A stretch of 64,000 bases of DNA from Coemansia sp. RSA 487 (Eukaryota; Kickxellomycota; Kickxellomycetes; Kickxellales; Kickxellaceae): NCBI GenBank assembly GCA_027577595.1, contig JANBRJ010000021.1, positions 1-64,000 of the forward strand, read 5' to 3'. The first letter of the stretch is position 1; every line of letters begins with the position of its first letter. The notes beneath the pieces are model-generated. The model was given only the letters and a program-made list of their open reading frames with translations, made no database searches and was not told the DNA's origin. Shown in pieces: positions 32,391-42,539 of the stretch. The position numbers and the translations under genes are program-made.

Positions 32391-34188
32391 ACCTGTTCCA
32401 TTTCGTTGCTGAGAACATATGGATATTTCTTGTCGTTTAAATCCGGAAAGTTTGCTTGCCTTTTAAACAAGGATGCTGAACTCTGCTGGCGATAGAAAGA
32501 AGAAACAGTTTAGAGTTTGTGTTCAAAGTATGCATGTTGTCACGCCTGTTCTTGCATCTGTGAGTTTGTTTCTGCAATCTGTTGTCAGCTGGCTTCTTCT
32601 TTTGGAGTGGCAGCTGTAGCAAACAAGTCGTTGACATTTTTGGTGTTCCTGGATGGAGAAGGCGAAATAAACACCATTTGTTGACGAATAGTTTTAATCG
32701 CTATCAATATGCGGATGAACTATCAATTGGTCTGAAAGCTAAACACGAAAACAACACGGCTGCCTAAAATGAAAAACATTTGGCAGAGGGTCAGACAAAG
32801 AGAAGCAACCTCGTTCTCTCCCTTGTCTCCTTCCGACTTTCTCCATGTCATGTGCTCAGCTTCCGAAGCAAGTTTATTTGGGTTTGCAAGCACACATACA
32901 TACATGCAGCATAGGTGTTCACTTTCGCCTGAAAATGATAGGAAAGGGGATGTATACACGCAGAGCATATGCAGAAACGCCGGTCAAAGCATGAATGATA
33001 TGGATTCTCATAGCCTTTTCGGGCATTGTGAAGCAGGATGTTGGGTTTCTTGCTCTATGGCGTTATAACAGAGAAAATCGTCTAATTTGCTCTTGGCCTG
33101 ATAAACCGCTTCGCCAGAAAAGCATTCATGACATCCATCCCACACACACAGCCTTGGCTGCTTCTGCTGGCAGAATGGGGGAAGGGAAAATATTGACAAA
33201 GGACACTGACAAGCTGGTGTGGCTCGCAGCAATAAAGGAAGGAGTTTCAATTGTGCAGCCGCACATCTGGGTTGTTGCCATGAGCGACTGCACATATCCA
33301 TCCCACTCCTCCCTGCATCATCACCCTCAGACGCGGGAACGCTGTTTTTAGGCAAAGCTGCATCTGCTCTCTTCCACCTCATGACAAATAGTAGTAGAAT
33401 TTGAAGATGAGGGACGATACGCCCAGCCTCAGCACCCCCTCCGACCGACCGAATGTTGCCAGTGTTTGCCTGCCTCGTCCCCACAGTTCTGTTTTGGTGC
33501 TTCTCGCTGCTTTGCTCTGCGATGTCGGGGAGTTTTTCTATGGAGGCACAACAACAAATTTTCCTTGTTAAAAACGTTTCGTTCTGCCAACGCGCTCCCA
33601 CTCTCCATCCATGCTCTTTACAGTTTATTTTCTATTTTTTCTTTTTCTTTTTCTGTTTCCTCTCCAGGCTAGTTCAAAGACAGAAAAAATAACCAAAAAC
33701 CAAAATAACTCCCGATTCCAGCTCAGGGATTGGATTTAGCGCTGACTTGGGCTTTTCCGACTCCTTACTTGGTCTATAAAAATATATCAGCTATATCGGC
33801 TCACTCTCTTCTGACACTTGCAAAAAGTAAAAGATAAAAGAGAACCACCAAAACCTTTTGTACATTGAACTCGTCTCGCTGTGCTTTGTGCTTTATAAAC
33901 TTTCTTTCGCGGTCTGTCTTTTTCATTCTTCGCTGGATGCACACATACTATTCAACATATTTCCTTGCTTGAATACCTTGTTCGTTGTTCATCGTTCGTG
34001 TGTGTTCTTATAGCTTGCCAACCTAAACAACACATACCACTATCAGCCCCGCAGTCGGTCTTTTTGTGCTTACATATACCAACAAAGATTATATTGTCTC
34101 CTTTCACGCTTTGCAATCTTCTCTTTTTTTTTCTTATTGCACCTTTGCTTATGCCTGATCCTCTGGTTCTGTCCGATTGCAAGCAATC
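32391..34188. promoter_or_regulatory. 1.8-kb upstream region of the MATE transporter gene
   Basis: No supported gene. Frames on the two strands overlap and lack family likeness. The last 400 bp before the MATE ATG are T/C-rich, with TATA-like CTATAAAAATATAT near 33774-33787 and TTTATAAAC near 33893, which may be the promoter and leader. This is inference from composition. Confidence 0.45.
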
Positions 34189-37100
34189 ATGCCTCCTGCT
34201 CAGCAAGTTCGCGAGTCGAACCCACACAGACAGCAACAATCGCCAGAGCGGCGACCGCTGTATATACATGTAGGCAATGTCGCCTCTAATATCTCTGATG
34301 CTGCCGACAGCAACATCCCATTTCCGTACTCTGCCTCTCCGTGCTCTTCGCCAATGTCGAGACAGCAGACCCTCAGCACCGCTCGTCCGCACATCCCTAG
34401 CCCGTACGATGGCCAGAGTAACATTGCCCAGTATCCTGCCGCTCGCCTTACTCGTTCATCAACAATATCTGCCCAGGCCTCCTCTGATGTACCGCACAAC
34501 CTTGTCTCCACGTGGCGAAATGCACAATTACACACATCTGTTGAATCCAGCGCAGGTGCCACATACTTCCAGCAGCAGCAGCAGTATCAAGTCCACAGCG
34601 CATATAGCGAGCGCCATCCAACCGCCCCTCACACACAACAACATCCACTGCGCTCAGTTCCGTCATCGCCGCACCCAGCATATCCGGCCACAGCTGTGGG
34701 TTCTTGGTCCTTCGAGCAAACACCGTATGTACATGCGCAGCCCACATTCCATTACCAGCCCACATTCCATTACCAGCCCAACACTGCACAGCCGCGCTCG
34801 CTGTCCCGTCGGAAATCCGTTGCTCTGCAGTCGGCGTATTCGCACCACCTGCCTCTAGCACTTCCACAGAGGCAGATATCCAACGTCCTGGTATCGCCAA
34901 TGAGCCAGCACGCCCGACCGCTGCAAAGGCCCCGCCGACTGTCCCAGTCGCCAACCGTAAGCAGTGCTGCTGGAGTGCTCCCCCAAAGCGTCACAAGCAC
35001 AAAATCGTTACCGTACCCTCGCGCAATGGACGGTTCGGATGCAGGCAGCGTACCGTCAACCAGTGCGGCGCAGGATCGCAGACTCAGTATCGCCTATGAA
35101 CGGTATCCGCCCCTTGTGAGCATATTCGAGTCCTGCAACATGAAGAGCGCCAACACCGCTTGTAGCCATGACGACTGCATCACTGCCGTCTCTGAAGCCC
35201 CTATCGCCGGAGCCCAAATGCACCACCACACACACACACCAACAGCGCCCTCTTCGCCCTGGCTGCAGCCAGAAGCGCAAACCGACCAAGAAGCAGACGA
35301 TGCACAGATCGCAAAGGCTGATTGGCTGCTCGGCCAGAGTTACTGCCAAACTGTGCCCCAACAACAGCTACAGCTACAGCTACAGCAGCAACAGCCTTTT
35401 GATCTGTGCAGTGGCGATCGATCACCAGCTACATCTCTTTCTTTGACCACCAATCACAGCAAAAGCATTATCAGCAGCCACACAGCCACAACCAGCAACA
35501 ACAGTAGCAGCAACAGCCAGGAACAAGAGGAAGAAGAGGATAGCGCTCTGCCTTTTCTGCGACGTAGCACAAGCAGCACCGCCTCTCTTGCCTCCGCTTT
35601 CTCCATTGCCTCTTCTACTTCAAGCACCTCTTCATCGCCATCTTCCTACGCATACATTTTCGACAGCGCCCGATCGCCAGTGCCCGAAGACCCGCTTGCA
35701 TTAAAGCACGATAGACGTAGCCACAGCAACACAGACAGCTCGCTCTTGGCGTTCAGAGCACCCGTCAGTAGGTGCAAGTCGGCGCAAAATCTCCTGCTCA
35801 CGATTGCAGACGGCTCCTTCTTCGACAGCGTGATGCCAGCCACGACCACAGGATCCTCTGCCGCAGCCATGTCGACTTACCATGAAGACGTAGCGGAGGT
35901 GCGTCGCCACAGCTACCGCAGCTCCGTGGCCGTTTCCGACGAGCGTACGCCGCTGGTCGGAGCCGCAGCATCGCTGGTTCAGCCTGACGAGCGGCTGCCA
36001 ACGACTGTGCTTGTTAAAAGGGAGAGTAGAAAGATCCTAGGCGCAGCAAGCTACCTTTTGGCCGGAAATGCCCTTCAGGCAGTCATTAGCATGTCGCAAG
36101 TTGCGTCATCAGGGCATTTGGGTGCAAGCGAGCTAGCTGCCATCGGACTAGCGCACATGGTCGTCATTCTGACAGGATATCCTGTTGCGTTCAGCGTGCT
36201 TAGCTGCTTTGAGACGTGCGCAAGCCAGGCGTTCATGTCGGCACAGCCCGTGCTTGTCGGTGCGTACTTTGTACAAGCGGTCCAGATCCTGTGGATATTT
36301 GGACTTGTTCTGGGCTCGCTGTGGTTTTCATCGCAGCCCTTGCTGGTGTACATTATGCATGGGGCTAGTCCTGAAATAATAGCGGCTGCTGTGAGCTACT
36401 TGCGCTGGTACTTTGTGCCCTTTATGCTTTTCGCAACGATGCTGTGCTCTAGACAAGTTCTCTATGCGCAAGGGATCACGTACCCACTGCCCTACCTTAC
36501 GCTGCTTGGCGCGCTGGTGACGGTCAGCGCTCAGTACCTGCTAGCCTTCTCGCCATACATGCAGCTTGGCGTCAAAGGGATTGCTCTGGGCAGCGGCGCC
36601 GGGTACCTTGCAATGCTCTTGGCAACGCTTCTTGTTATTCGTAAGCACAATGTTGCGCACATCTGGGGCGGCATACGTGTGCGTGCACCGTGGCGACCGC
36701 TCATCAAGCTTTTGCCGCCCTGCATCCTACTGTCTCTGCTGTCAACCGGAACCAGTGAGCTGATAACCATGGCAGCCACACAGCTTGGAACCAACAACCT
36801 GATAGCGCAGTCGGTGGTTTCGGCGCTCAGCCGTATGTTCATGATTGTGTTCTCGAGCATTGGTGTTGCTGCGCTCAACAGATCGGGAAACCTCATTGGA
36901 CATCAGGCCGCCCGCGGCGCGAAGATATCAGCTCACGTGGCGCTGTACATCGGTATCCTATGTGCCGTCTGTGGGAGCGTTGCTATGCTTTGGTCGCCCG
37001 AGTTCTGGATACGTATATTTACAAACGATTCCCAGATCGTGGATGATATTTTGGCCATCATGCCCATCGCTACTCTTGCCTTTGCCGCCCAGTCCTTGGC

Positions 37101-37377
37101 CTTTGTGTGCTCGCAGCTGCTCTCTGCCCAGGGTCGCCAGTCGCTGGCTGCGCGCATCAAGTTCGGTGCGCTCTACGTTGTGGGTGTTCCGCTTGGGTAC
37201 TACTGGGCGATTGTGTGTGGTCGTGGGCTCTGGGGCCTTTGGGCAGCCGTTGCTGTGGGCCAGATGTGCACGGCTATGGTCGAGATCTTTTTTGTCCTTC
37301 GAACAAACTGGAGTAGACTTGTGCGCTTCTGCACAGAGACGATCGTACATGGAAACACGTACACCAGAAGAGCTTAG
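34189..37377 (+). CDS. MATE-family transporter with a 600-residue disordered N-terminus
   Basis: A 1062-residue single exon; the ATG at 34189 (MPPAQQVRESNPHRQQQ) is the first in frame. Residues 1-600 are low complexity: Ser/Gln/His/Pro-rich, with polyQ pieces, a duplicated 18-bp unit (34741-34776, PTFHYQ twice) and Ser/Thr-rich stretches. Residues about 610-1060 form a 12-helix MATE core: ILGAASYLLAGNALQAVISM, LAAIGLAHMVVILTGYPVAF, ETCASQAFMSAQPVLVGAYF, and in the second half NRSGNLIGHQAARGAK and QLLSAQGRQSLAARI. MATE proteins export organic cations and drugs using H+ or Na+. Just before helix 1 lies DERTPLV, close to the ExxPLL signal that directs fungal transporters to the vacuole through AP-3. 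Typical fungal MATEs have tails of 100-200 residues, so this one is long. Confidence 0.88.
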   Translation: MPPAQQVRESNPHRQQQSPERRPLYIHVGNVASNISDAADSNIPFPYSASPCSSPMSRQQTLSTARPHIPSPYDGQSNIAQYPAARLTRSSTISAQASSDVPHNLVSTWRNAQLHTSVESSAGATYFQQQQQYQVHSAYSERHPTAPHTQQHPLRSVPSSPHPAYPATAVGSWSFEQTPYVHAQPTFHYQPTFHYQPNTAQPRSLSRRKSVALQSAYSHHLPLALPQRQISNVLVSPMSQHARPLQRPRRLSQSPTVSSAAGVLPQSVTSTKSLPYPRAMDGSDAGSVPSTSAAQDRRLSIAYERYPPLVSIFESCNMKSANTACSHDDCITAVSEAPIAGAQMHHHTHTPTAPSSPWLQPEAQTDQEADDAQIAKADWLLGQSYCQTVPQQQLQLQLQQQQPFDLCSGDRSPATSLSLTTNHSKSIISSHTATTSNNSSSNSQEQEEEEDSALPFLRRSTSSTASLASAFSIASSTSSTSSSPSSYAYIFDSARSPVPEDPLALKHDRRSHSNTDSSLLAFRAPVSRCKSAQNLLLTIADGSFFDSVMPATTTGSSAAAMSTYHEDVAEVRRHSYRSSVAVSDERTPLVGAAASLVQPDERLPTTVLVKRESRKILGAASYLLAGNALQAVISMSQVASSGHLGASELAAIGLAHMVVILTGYPVAFSVLSCFETCASQAFMSAQPVLVGAYFVQAVQILWIFGLVLGSLWFSSQPLLVYIMHGASPEIIAAAVSYLRWYFVPFMLFATMLCSRQVLYAQGITYPLPYLTLLGALVTVSAQYLLAFSPYMQLGVKGIALGSGAGYLAMLLATLLVIRKHNVAHIWGGIRVRAPWRPLIKLLPPCILLSLLSTGTSELITMAATQLGTNNLIAQSVVSALSRMFMIVFSSIGVAALNRSGNLIGHQAARGAKISAHVALYIGILCAVCGSVAMLWSPEFWIRIFTNDSQIVDDILAIMPIATLAFAAQSLAFVCSQLLSAQGRQSLAARIKFGALYVVGVPLGYYWAIVCGRGLWGLWAAVAVGQMCTAMVEIFFVLRTNWSRLVRFCTETIVHGNTYTRRA

Positions 37378-37599
37378 ACTCTTGCTGTATACGCGGCGAG
37401 ATAGACGTGATTTATCAATCTTTACCTTTAATAATTTGTACTTTAACGGCATTCTACGCTAAAAAAAACGAATGCAAACACTGCTTTAATATAGCCTAGT
37501 AAGTAAACCTGCTTATATTTTTGAATGGGATATAGCACTAGAGAGTCGGTGAAAGATAGAGAAGAAGCAAATGCATCCTGTAGAGCTAAAGCACGACCT

Positions 37600-39324
37600 T
37601 CAGGCTTCGACAGCGGCAGTGGCGGGGGTTGCAGCGTCAGAAGCAGCAGAGCTCTCCTCAGCCTTGGGCTTTCCAGCGTTGGCAATGGTGGTCTTCTGCC
37701 GGTTCTCCATGTTGTTGACCAGATCCTGGATCTTGTTCGTGTTGCGGATAAACCAGTCGGCATAGCGGCGGCCAACACGGCTCTCAGCAATAAAGATCAT
37801 GTCCTCCTGCAGAGCAAAGTCAAGATCGGTGGTCGAAGTGATTTCGCCCTTGAGCAGATCGGGGCTTCCGACCCACTTGATCTGGCGGCACCGCTGCTTG
37901 TAGACCATGAGCTGGTTGCGCAGCTCGGCGGGGGCCATGTCCAAGAAGGTTGACAGCCTGTCAAGGTCCATGGTGGTGTACAGCCTGAGGAACGATCTCA
38001 GCGTGGGGATCACAAGCTGCAGACGGGCTTCGCGCAAAAAGATCTTGAGCTGGAAGTTCTGTGGCTCCATCGCGCTGCCAGCCGCCTCGACATCGATGTA
38101 GCTGGGAGGGTTGGGCATAATGAACTTGGGGCATGCATAGAGATAGAGCTCAGACATGATCTCGGTGGCTTCGTCGCCACCGCGCTGCATCTTGTGCTGC
38201 TGGTCGCCGTACTTTTCGCGCAGATAGCTGTGGATGCTCTCGTCGACACGCACCGGGCTGAGCGACACAGCAATGGCCAGAAGCGCGTACATCTGCTCGG
38301 CCTTCTTATTGACTGCGTCGAACTGGTACGACCTCTGGTGGTACTGCCTCGTGCGCGACACAAACGTCAGGATGTGTACAAACGACTGGATCGCGTCTGC
38401 ATAGCGGCCCATCATCAGATAGGCAAAGCCCACGTAGTAGTAGACAGTGACATGGCACGCAGTCACGCGGGTGAACAGGGCACGGCTGTTGCCAAGCTCG
38501 ACGTTCTCCAGGGTCTGCAGCGCCAGGGTGTAGTCGCCCAGCATGCAGTGCACGCGCACAAGCCCGATGATGCTAAAGTATCCAAGCATCTTGTATAGGG
38601 GACGCACGCCAAAGTCGCCAGCCGCCTCGGTGACATCGCCGCCCTGCTGCCCAGCCTCAAGCTGCTCACAAATGCTCGATTTTTGGATAAGCGAGTACAG
38701 GACATTCAGCACACTGTACGTGTTCCAGACCTGCGTGTTCTCCTTTAGTAGCTCGATTTCCTCGGGAGTGCGCTTGGAAACGCGGCTGCGGTGGGTGCAG
38801 AACGACTGGAACTGGTAGATGAACTCGTCGACAATGTCCCAAAGCCACTGGTTGGGGAGCTCCAGCTCGAGCGGGCCATCCGAGTTGAGAATGTAGTTGA
38901 ACAGGTCGCAGTAGTTCTCGAACGAGCGGAAGCGGGTCTCCATCGACGGGTGGAGGCGCGAGTAGATGTGGCGATAGTACAGCTCGCGGTAGAGCGTGAG
39001 GAAAAGGCCGTCATCGCCAACAAGGGCGGCTACGTACTGGGGCTCGGGCCACGGTTCCTTGCCATAGAACTTGTCAGTGAGGCGGACAAATTGGTTCTCG
39101 TAGTTGTATGCCAGATCGCCCACATTGCAGTTGGCCAGATTCCGGTGCAGGTTGGCTAAAAAGTTGCGCACCGGTTCGGGAATCGACTGCACTCCAGCCT
39201 GCGCCTGCATAATCAGCTCCTCCTCGTCGAGCTCGCCCTCGACAAGATTCGAATTGGCGTACGAGTTGGCAACGAGATCGACATCGCCGCCAAACTCTAC
39301 ATCATCGTAGTTCTCCTGGTACAT
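37600..39324 (-). CDS. EIF3L: Translation initiation factor eIF3 subunit L
   Basis: A 574-residue single exon. eIF3l is a PCI-domain subunit of the eIF3 octamer core, present in animals, plants and many fungi but lost in budding yeast. Evidence: QAQAGVQSIPEPVRNFLANL near residue 40-60, FYGKEPWPEPQYVAALVGDD, LYRELYYRHIYSRL, LFNYILNSDGPLELELPNQW, WLWDIVDEFIYQFQSFCTHR, and MLGYFSIIGLVRVHCMLGDY, all characteristic of eIF3l. The PCI region lies at about 330-530. The C-terminus is Ala/Ser-rich. It is convergent with the MATE gene (222-bp gap) and lies in tandem upstream of the M3 peptidase side. Identity is secure. Confidence 0.94.
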   Translation of the reverse strand: MYQENYDDVEFGGDVDLVANSYANSNLVEGELDEEELIMQAQAGVQSIPEPVRNFLANLHRNLANCNVGDLAYNYENQFVRLTDKFYGKEPWPEPQYVAALVGDDGLFLTLYRELYYRHIYSRLHPSMETRFRSFENYCDLFNYILNSDGPLELELPNQWLWDIVDEFIYQFQSFCTHRSRVSKRTPEEIELLKENTQVWNTYSVLNVLYSLIQKSSICEQLEAGQQGGDVTEAAGDFGVRPLYKMLGYFSIIGLVRVHCMLGDYTLALQTLENVELGNSRALFTRVTACHVTVYYYVGFAYLMMGRYADAIQSFVHILTFVSRTRQYHQRSYQFDAVNKKAEQMYALLAIAVSLSPVRVDESIHSYLREKYGDQQHKMQRGGDEATEIMSELYLYACPKFIMPNPPSYIDVEAAGSAMEPQNFQLKIFLREARLQLVIPTLRSFLRLYTTMDLDRLSTFLDMAPAELRNQLMVYKQRCRQIKWVGSPDLLKGEITSTTDLDFALQEDMIFIAESRVGRRYADWFIRNTNKIQDLVNNMENRQKTTIANAGKPKAEESSAASDAATPATAAVEA

Positions 39325-39633
39325 ATTTTTATGTAGTCTAATGTGTCCCCTTTGTTAGCTCTTCTGCTGCCTCTGTCGCCTTTCCTGTCTTTTTAAAACG
39401 GGATATAAATGAAGCAAATTGATGAAATGAGAGAGAGAGAGAGAGAGAGAAAGTGCAAAGCTGTAAAGACAACGAAAGGAAATGTTAAATTTTGCAGATT
39501 TCAAAAGTGCTAGTCTCCCTTTCTTAAAGTCTCAGCCGAATTTCCTTTACTTTTGAGCCGAAAGTCCAGCAAATTCAAAAGAAAGAGATGTAAAAAATTT
39601 TCACGATTATTTTCCTAAAAATGTCACGTGCTG
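39325..39633. promoter_or_regulatory. Intergenic region upstream of eIF3l
   Basis: 309 bp between the eIF3l start and the stop of the M3 peptidase gene, both on the minus strand. It holds a GA repeat (39429-39450). Confidence 0.5.
39429..39450. repeat. GA dinucleotide repeat, 11 units
   Basis: A perfect GA run about 105-125 bp upstream of the eIF3l ATG. Such GA/CT tracts are common in fungal promoters and could bind a GAGA-type factor or exclude nucleosomes; this is inference. Confidence 0.9.
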
Positions 39634-41655
39634 TCACTGATCAAGCCCAATCGACTTGAGGAAAGCATTGTTGTCTGGTTTGCGTCCAAGGAACTCCTCC
39701 AAGCTGACTGATGCGTCGCGGCTGCCGCCGGGCTGCAGGATCTCGCGGCGATAGTCAAGCCCAGTCTGCTGGTTGTCCACACCATCCTTGAGGAAGCGCG
39801 AGGCGTACATGTCGGCGCTGAAAACCTTGGCCCATTGGTACCCGTAGTACCCAGCATCGTAGCCGCCCATCATATGGCCAAATGTTGCCGCGCCGCAAGA
39901 ATTGGCGTCGCCTCCAGCAAACCTTGTAATCTCCTGGCGCATAGACCTATACAATGTTCTAATGTCGATGCTGCCATCCATGGTGTTGTGGATTGCCATA
40001 TCAAAGAGCCCAAAGAAGGCCTGGCGCAAGTTGAACAGCCCGGCGCCCTCGTTCTTCGCCGCAACAAGGCGCTTGACAAGCGCTTCGGGGATCGGCTCGC
40101 CTGTCTTGTAGTGCACTGCAAAGCGGCGCAGAACAGATGGCTCCCATCCCCAGTTCTCCAGCATCTGCGACGGTGCTTCGATAAAGTCCATTTGCACGCT
40201 GTCGAGCTGGAAGTAAGACCACTTTGTTTTGGAGCACAGGTGGTGGAACACATGACCAAACTCGTGCAAGAGCGTCAGTACATCGTCGTGCTTCAGCAGG
40301 GCAGGCGCAGTGGATGTCGGTTTGGGGAAGTTGGCAAGCATGACAGCAGCAGGGTACTCGCGAGTTCCGTCGTCGTTTGCAAACCCACCGCGGATCGGGT
40401 TGACGCAGGCATGGTTGTACTTGCCATCGCGCGGATACAGATCAAGGTAAAAGTGTCCAACAAAATCGTCGCCCTTGGACTCCCACACCTCGTACATTTC
40501 GACGTCAGAGTGCCACACCGGCGGGTTCTCCACCTTGGCGAACCGCAAATCAAGCATCTCCTGGTATATGTCGAGAACACCACGAGTCACCTCTTTTACC
40601 GGGAAGTACTGCTTGACTTCCTCCTCGCTAACGCTGTGCTTGTGCTCCTTGATCATGTTTGAGTAGTAGCGGTAGTCCCAGTTAAATAGTCCGTTGTACG
40701 GCTCACCGGCAGCCTTCTTGTCGGCCTTTTTAAGCTCCTCGATCTCAGCAACCTCCTTGTCTGCAAGACTGTCAAGCCGCTTGCGCAGATCGTGCTCAAA
40801 GTCCAACACAGCCTTTGGTGCCTTGGCCATATTTTCCTCCAACACAAATTCGGCATGCGTGTTGTATCCGAGCAGCTGTGCCGCCTGTAGACGCAGCTTG
40901 ACTGCCTCCTCCAGCAGCGGAATGTTCTGTGGGCAGCGTGTCTCCTCAACCGTCAGAAGACGTCTGCGTGTATCTTCGCGCTTGGCATGTTGCATTGCGG
41001 GCACAAGATCGGGGTACTTTGTAGTCACCACGTACTTTTCAACACCGTTCTCGATCTCTGTCCTGCGTCCATCGTAAAAGTCCTTGGGAAGGCCGTCCAG
41101 CTCCTCGCGTGTGAATAGGATCTTGCCGTCGCCCTCATTAATGTTGCGAGAAAAGGCAATGCCGAGCTCTGAAAGACGCTTTCTAATCTGTCCGAGCTTT
41201 TCCCTCTGCCCAGCGCTAAGCGCCAGGCCGTTGCGACGGTACTGCAGCTCCATCTTTTCTACCAAAAGGCGGTCTTCAGGCTCCAGCTTCTCCATCTCTG
41301 CCGTATTACCGAATACAGAGCGCACAGACTTGTAGACATCCTCACGCATCATCGATTCAATGTGGAATGCTCGCAAGTGCTGCTCGGCATTGGAGCTGGC
41401 ATCGCGTATGTCCTTGTCGGTGCTCACGTTCTGAAGAAAGGCCACAATCGACGTATCTACGCCAGCGTTGTTATCGAAGCGAGCCAATGGAGCAATCGTG
41501 TTGGCAAAGGTGGGTGTCCTTTGTGAAGCCACCTGGTCTTGCACTTGCTTTCCGCTCGTAATAATCTTGCTGACCGTGGATGTGATATCCGCTGGCGTCC
41601 TTCGAAAGTTGAGTGCTGCTGCACTCTTCACTAGCTGCTGTACCCGGGATACCAT
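39634..41655 (-). CDS. PRD1: M3-family metallo-oligopeptidase (saccharolysin/thimet oligopeptidase type)
   Basis: A 673-residue single exon starting MVSRVQQLVKSAAALNFRR at 41655; the alternative start seven codons upstream is less likely. M3 oligopeptidases cut short peptides with a zinc ion. The zinc motif HEFGH lies near residue 463 in VLTLLHEFGHVFHHLCS, with the second-shell Glu in DFIEAPSQMLENWGWEP. Other family marks: GYNTHAEFVLEENMAKAP, FNWDYRYYSNMIKE, GHFYLDLYPRDGKYNHAC, and the substrate-side GHMMGGYDAGYYGYQWAKVF. Length fits yeast Prd1 (712) and thimet oligopeptidase rather than the mitochondrial intermediate peptidase. The basic, Ser/Ala-rich start could be a weak mitochondrial leader, as known for dually located Prd1. 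It is divergent from the GH17 gene. Confidence 0.92.
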   Translation of the reverse strand: MVSRVQQLVKSAAALNFRRTPADITSTVSKIITSGKQVQDQVASQRTPTFANTIAPLARFDNNAGVDTSIVAFLQNVSTDKDIRDASSNAEQHLRAFHIESMMREDVYKSVRSVFGNTAEMEKLEPEDRLLVEKMELQYRRNGLALSAGQREKLGQIRKRLSELGIAFSRNINEGDGKILFTREELDGLPKDFYDGRRTEIENGVEKYVVTTKYPDLVPAMQHAKREDTRRRLLTVEETRCPQNIPLLEEAVKLRLQAAQLLGYNTHAEFVLEENMAKAPKAVLDFEHDLRKRLDSLADKEVAEIEELKKADKKAAGEPYNGLFNWDYRYYSNMIKEHKHSVSEEEVKQYFPVKEVTRGVLDIYQEMLDLRFAKVENPPVWHSDVEMYEVWESKGDDFVGHFYLDLYPRDGKYNHACVNPIRGGFANDDGTREYPAAVMLANFPKPTSTAPALLKHDDVLTLLHEFGHVFHHLCSKTKWSYFQLDSVQMDFIEAPSQMLENWGWEPSVLRRFAVHYKTGEPIPEALVKRLVAAKNEGAGLFNLRQAFFGLFDMAIHNTMDGSIDIRTLYRSMRQEITRFAGGDANSCGAATFGHMMGGYDAGYYGYQWAKVFSADMYASRFLKDGVDNQQTGLDYRREILQPGGSRDASVSLEEFLGRKPDNNAFLKSIGLDQ

Positions 41656-42539
41656 GGCCAGCGAAGCAACAAGCAACTACAGATCCAGTACTATAGAAAG
41701 TAACAAAGTGAGAAACTATTCTATCAGAATTTGCAAAGAAATGAAGCAAAGTTGAGCTGTTGCCTGGACTGCGTTATTGCTGCTGACGATAATTCCAAGC
41801 TTTGGCTTTGCCGTTGTTTCTTTGTTTGATCCAGATCAAGTGGGATCAATTATATACTGTCATGTTGATTTGGGATTTGCTTGCAAAATACCAAACATCT
41901 GGAGCCAAATATGACCCGGTTTACTACCGAATGAGTTGTCGTGCATGTGGCGTCGGAGCTATAAAGAGATATACATCCTGACTCGGTGGCAACAGACTGG
42001 CAAGTTTTTTTTTGCTCCAAACAGGATCTTATCTGCCTGGACCACGACAGCAACATTCACTTTTCGTTTAACAGTCCGCAACTCGCTCTAAATTTAGTTT
42101 CACTGTACAATTGCTTACAACATTAAAAACGTTAGTGGCGATACAACGGACCGTGATGATCCCTGAGTGATGCCGATCAGCAATGGGTTTGTTTGAGTAT
42201 TTATAGAATTGCTCGGGAGCTATAATCCATTTTAAGAGCCTCGACAGACTTCCTTTCACAGTGCTGGACATTCACAGTCCTGCTAAACATAGTGACTCGG
42301 GTGGCAGATAGCAAGCATGTCTTTAAACAATCATTTCAATAAAACAAGTCCGTGTTTTCCAGTTAACGCTGGATGCAAAACAGCAGCAGACGTTAAATAG
42401 CGGCGACAAATGATTGTTTGCTCGCCTATTCCAACATCTTTCTTTTTTAAATCAAACATCTACATTTCAAATACAACATATATCTACAAAACAGCGATAC
42501 ATTTTTAAACACACATTTACTAAAGCATACTCGATAGAG
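41656..42539. promoter_or_regulatory. Divergent region between the M3 peptidase and GH17 genes
   Basis: About 880 bp between divergent starts. It includes AT-rich leader DNA before the GH17 ATG and no supported ORF or RNA gene. Confidence 0.45.

Noticed and set aside
33008-33601. 197-codon minus ORF upstream of the MATE gene
   Set aside because: Cys/Gln-rich with no family pattern, in a promoter-like region and overlapped by plus-strand frames.
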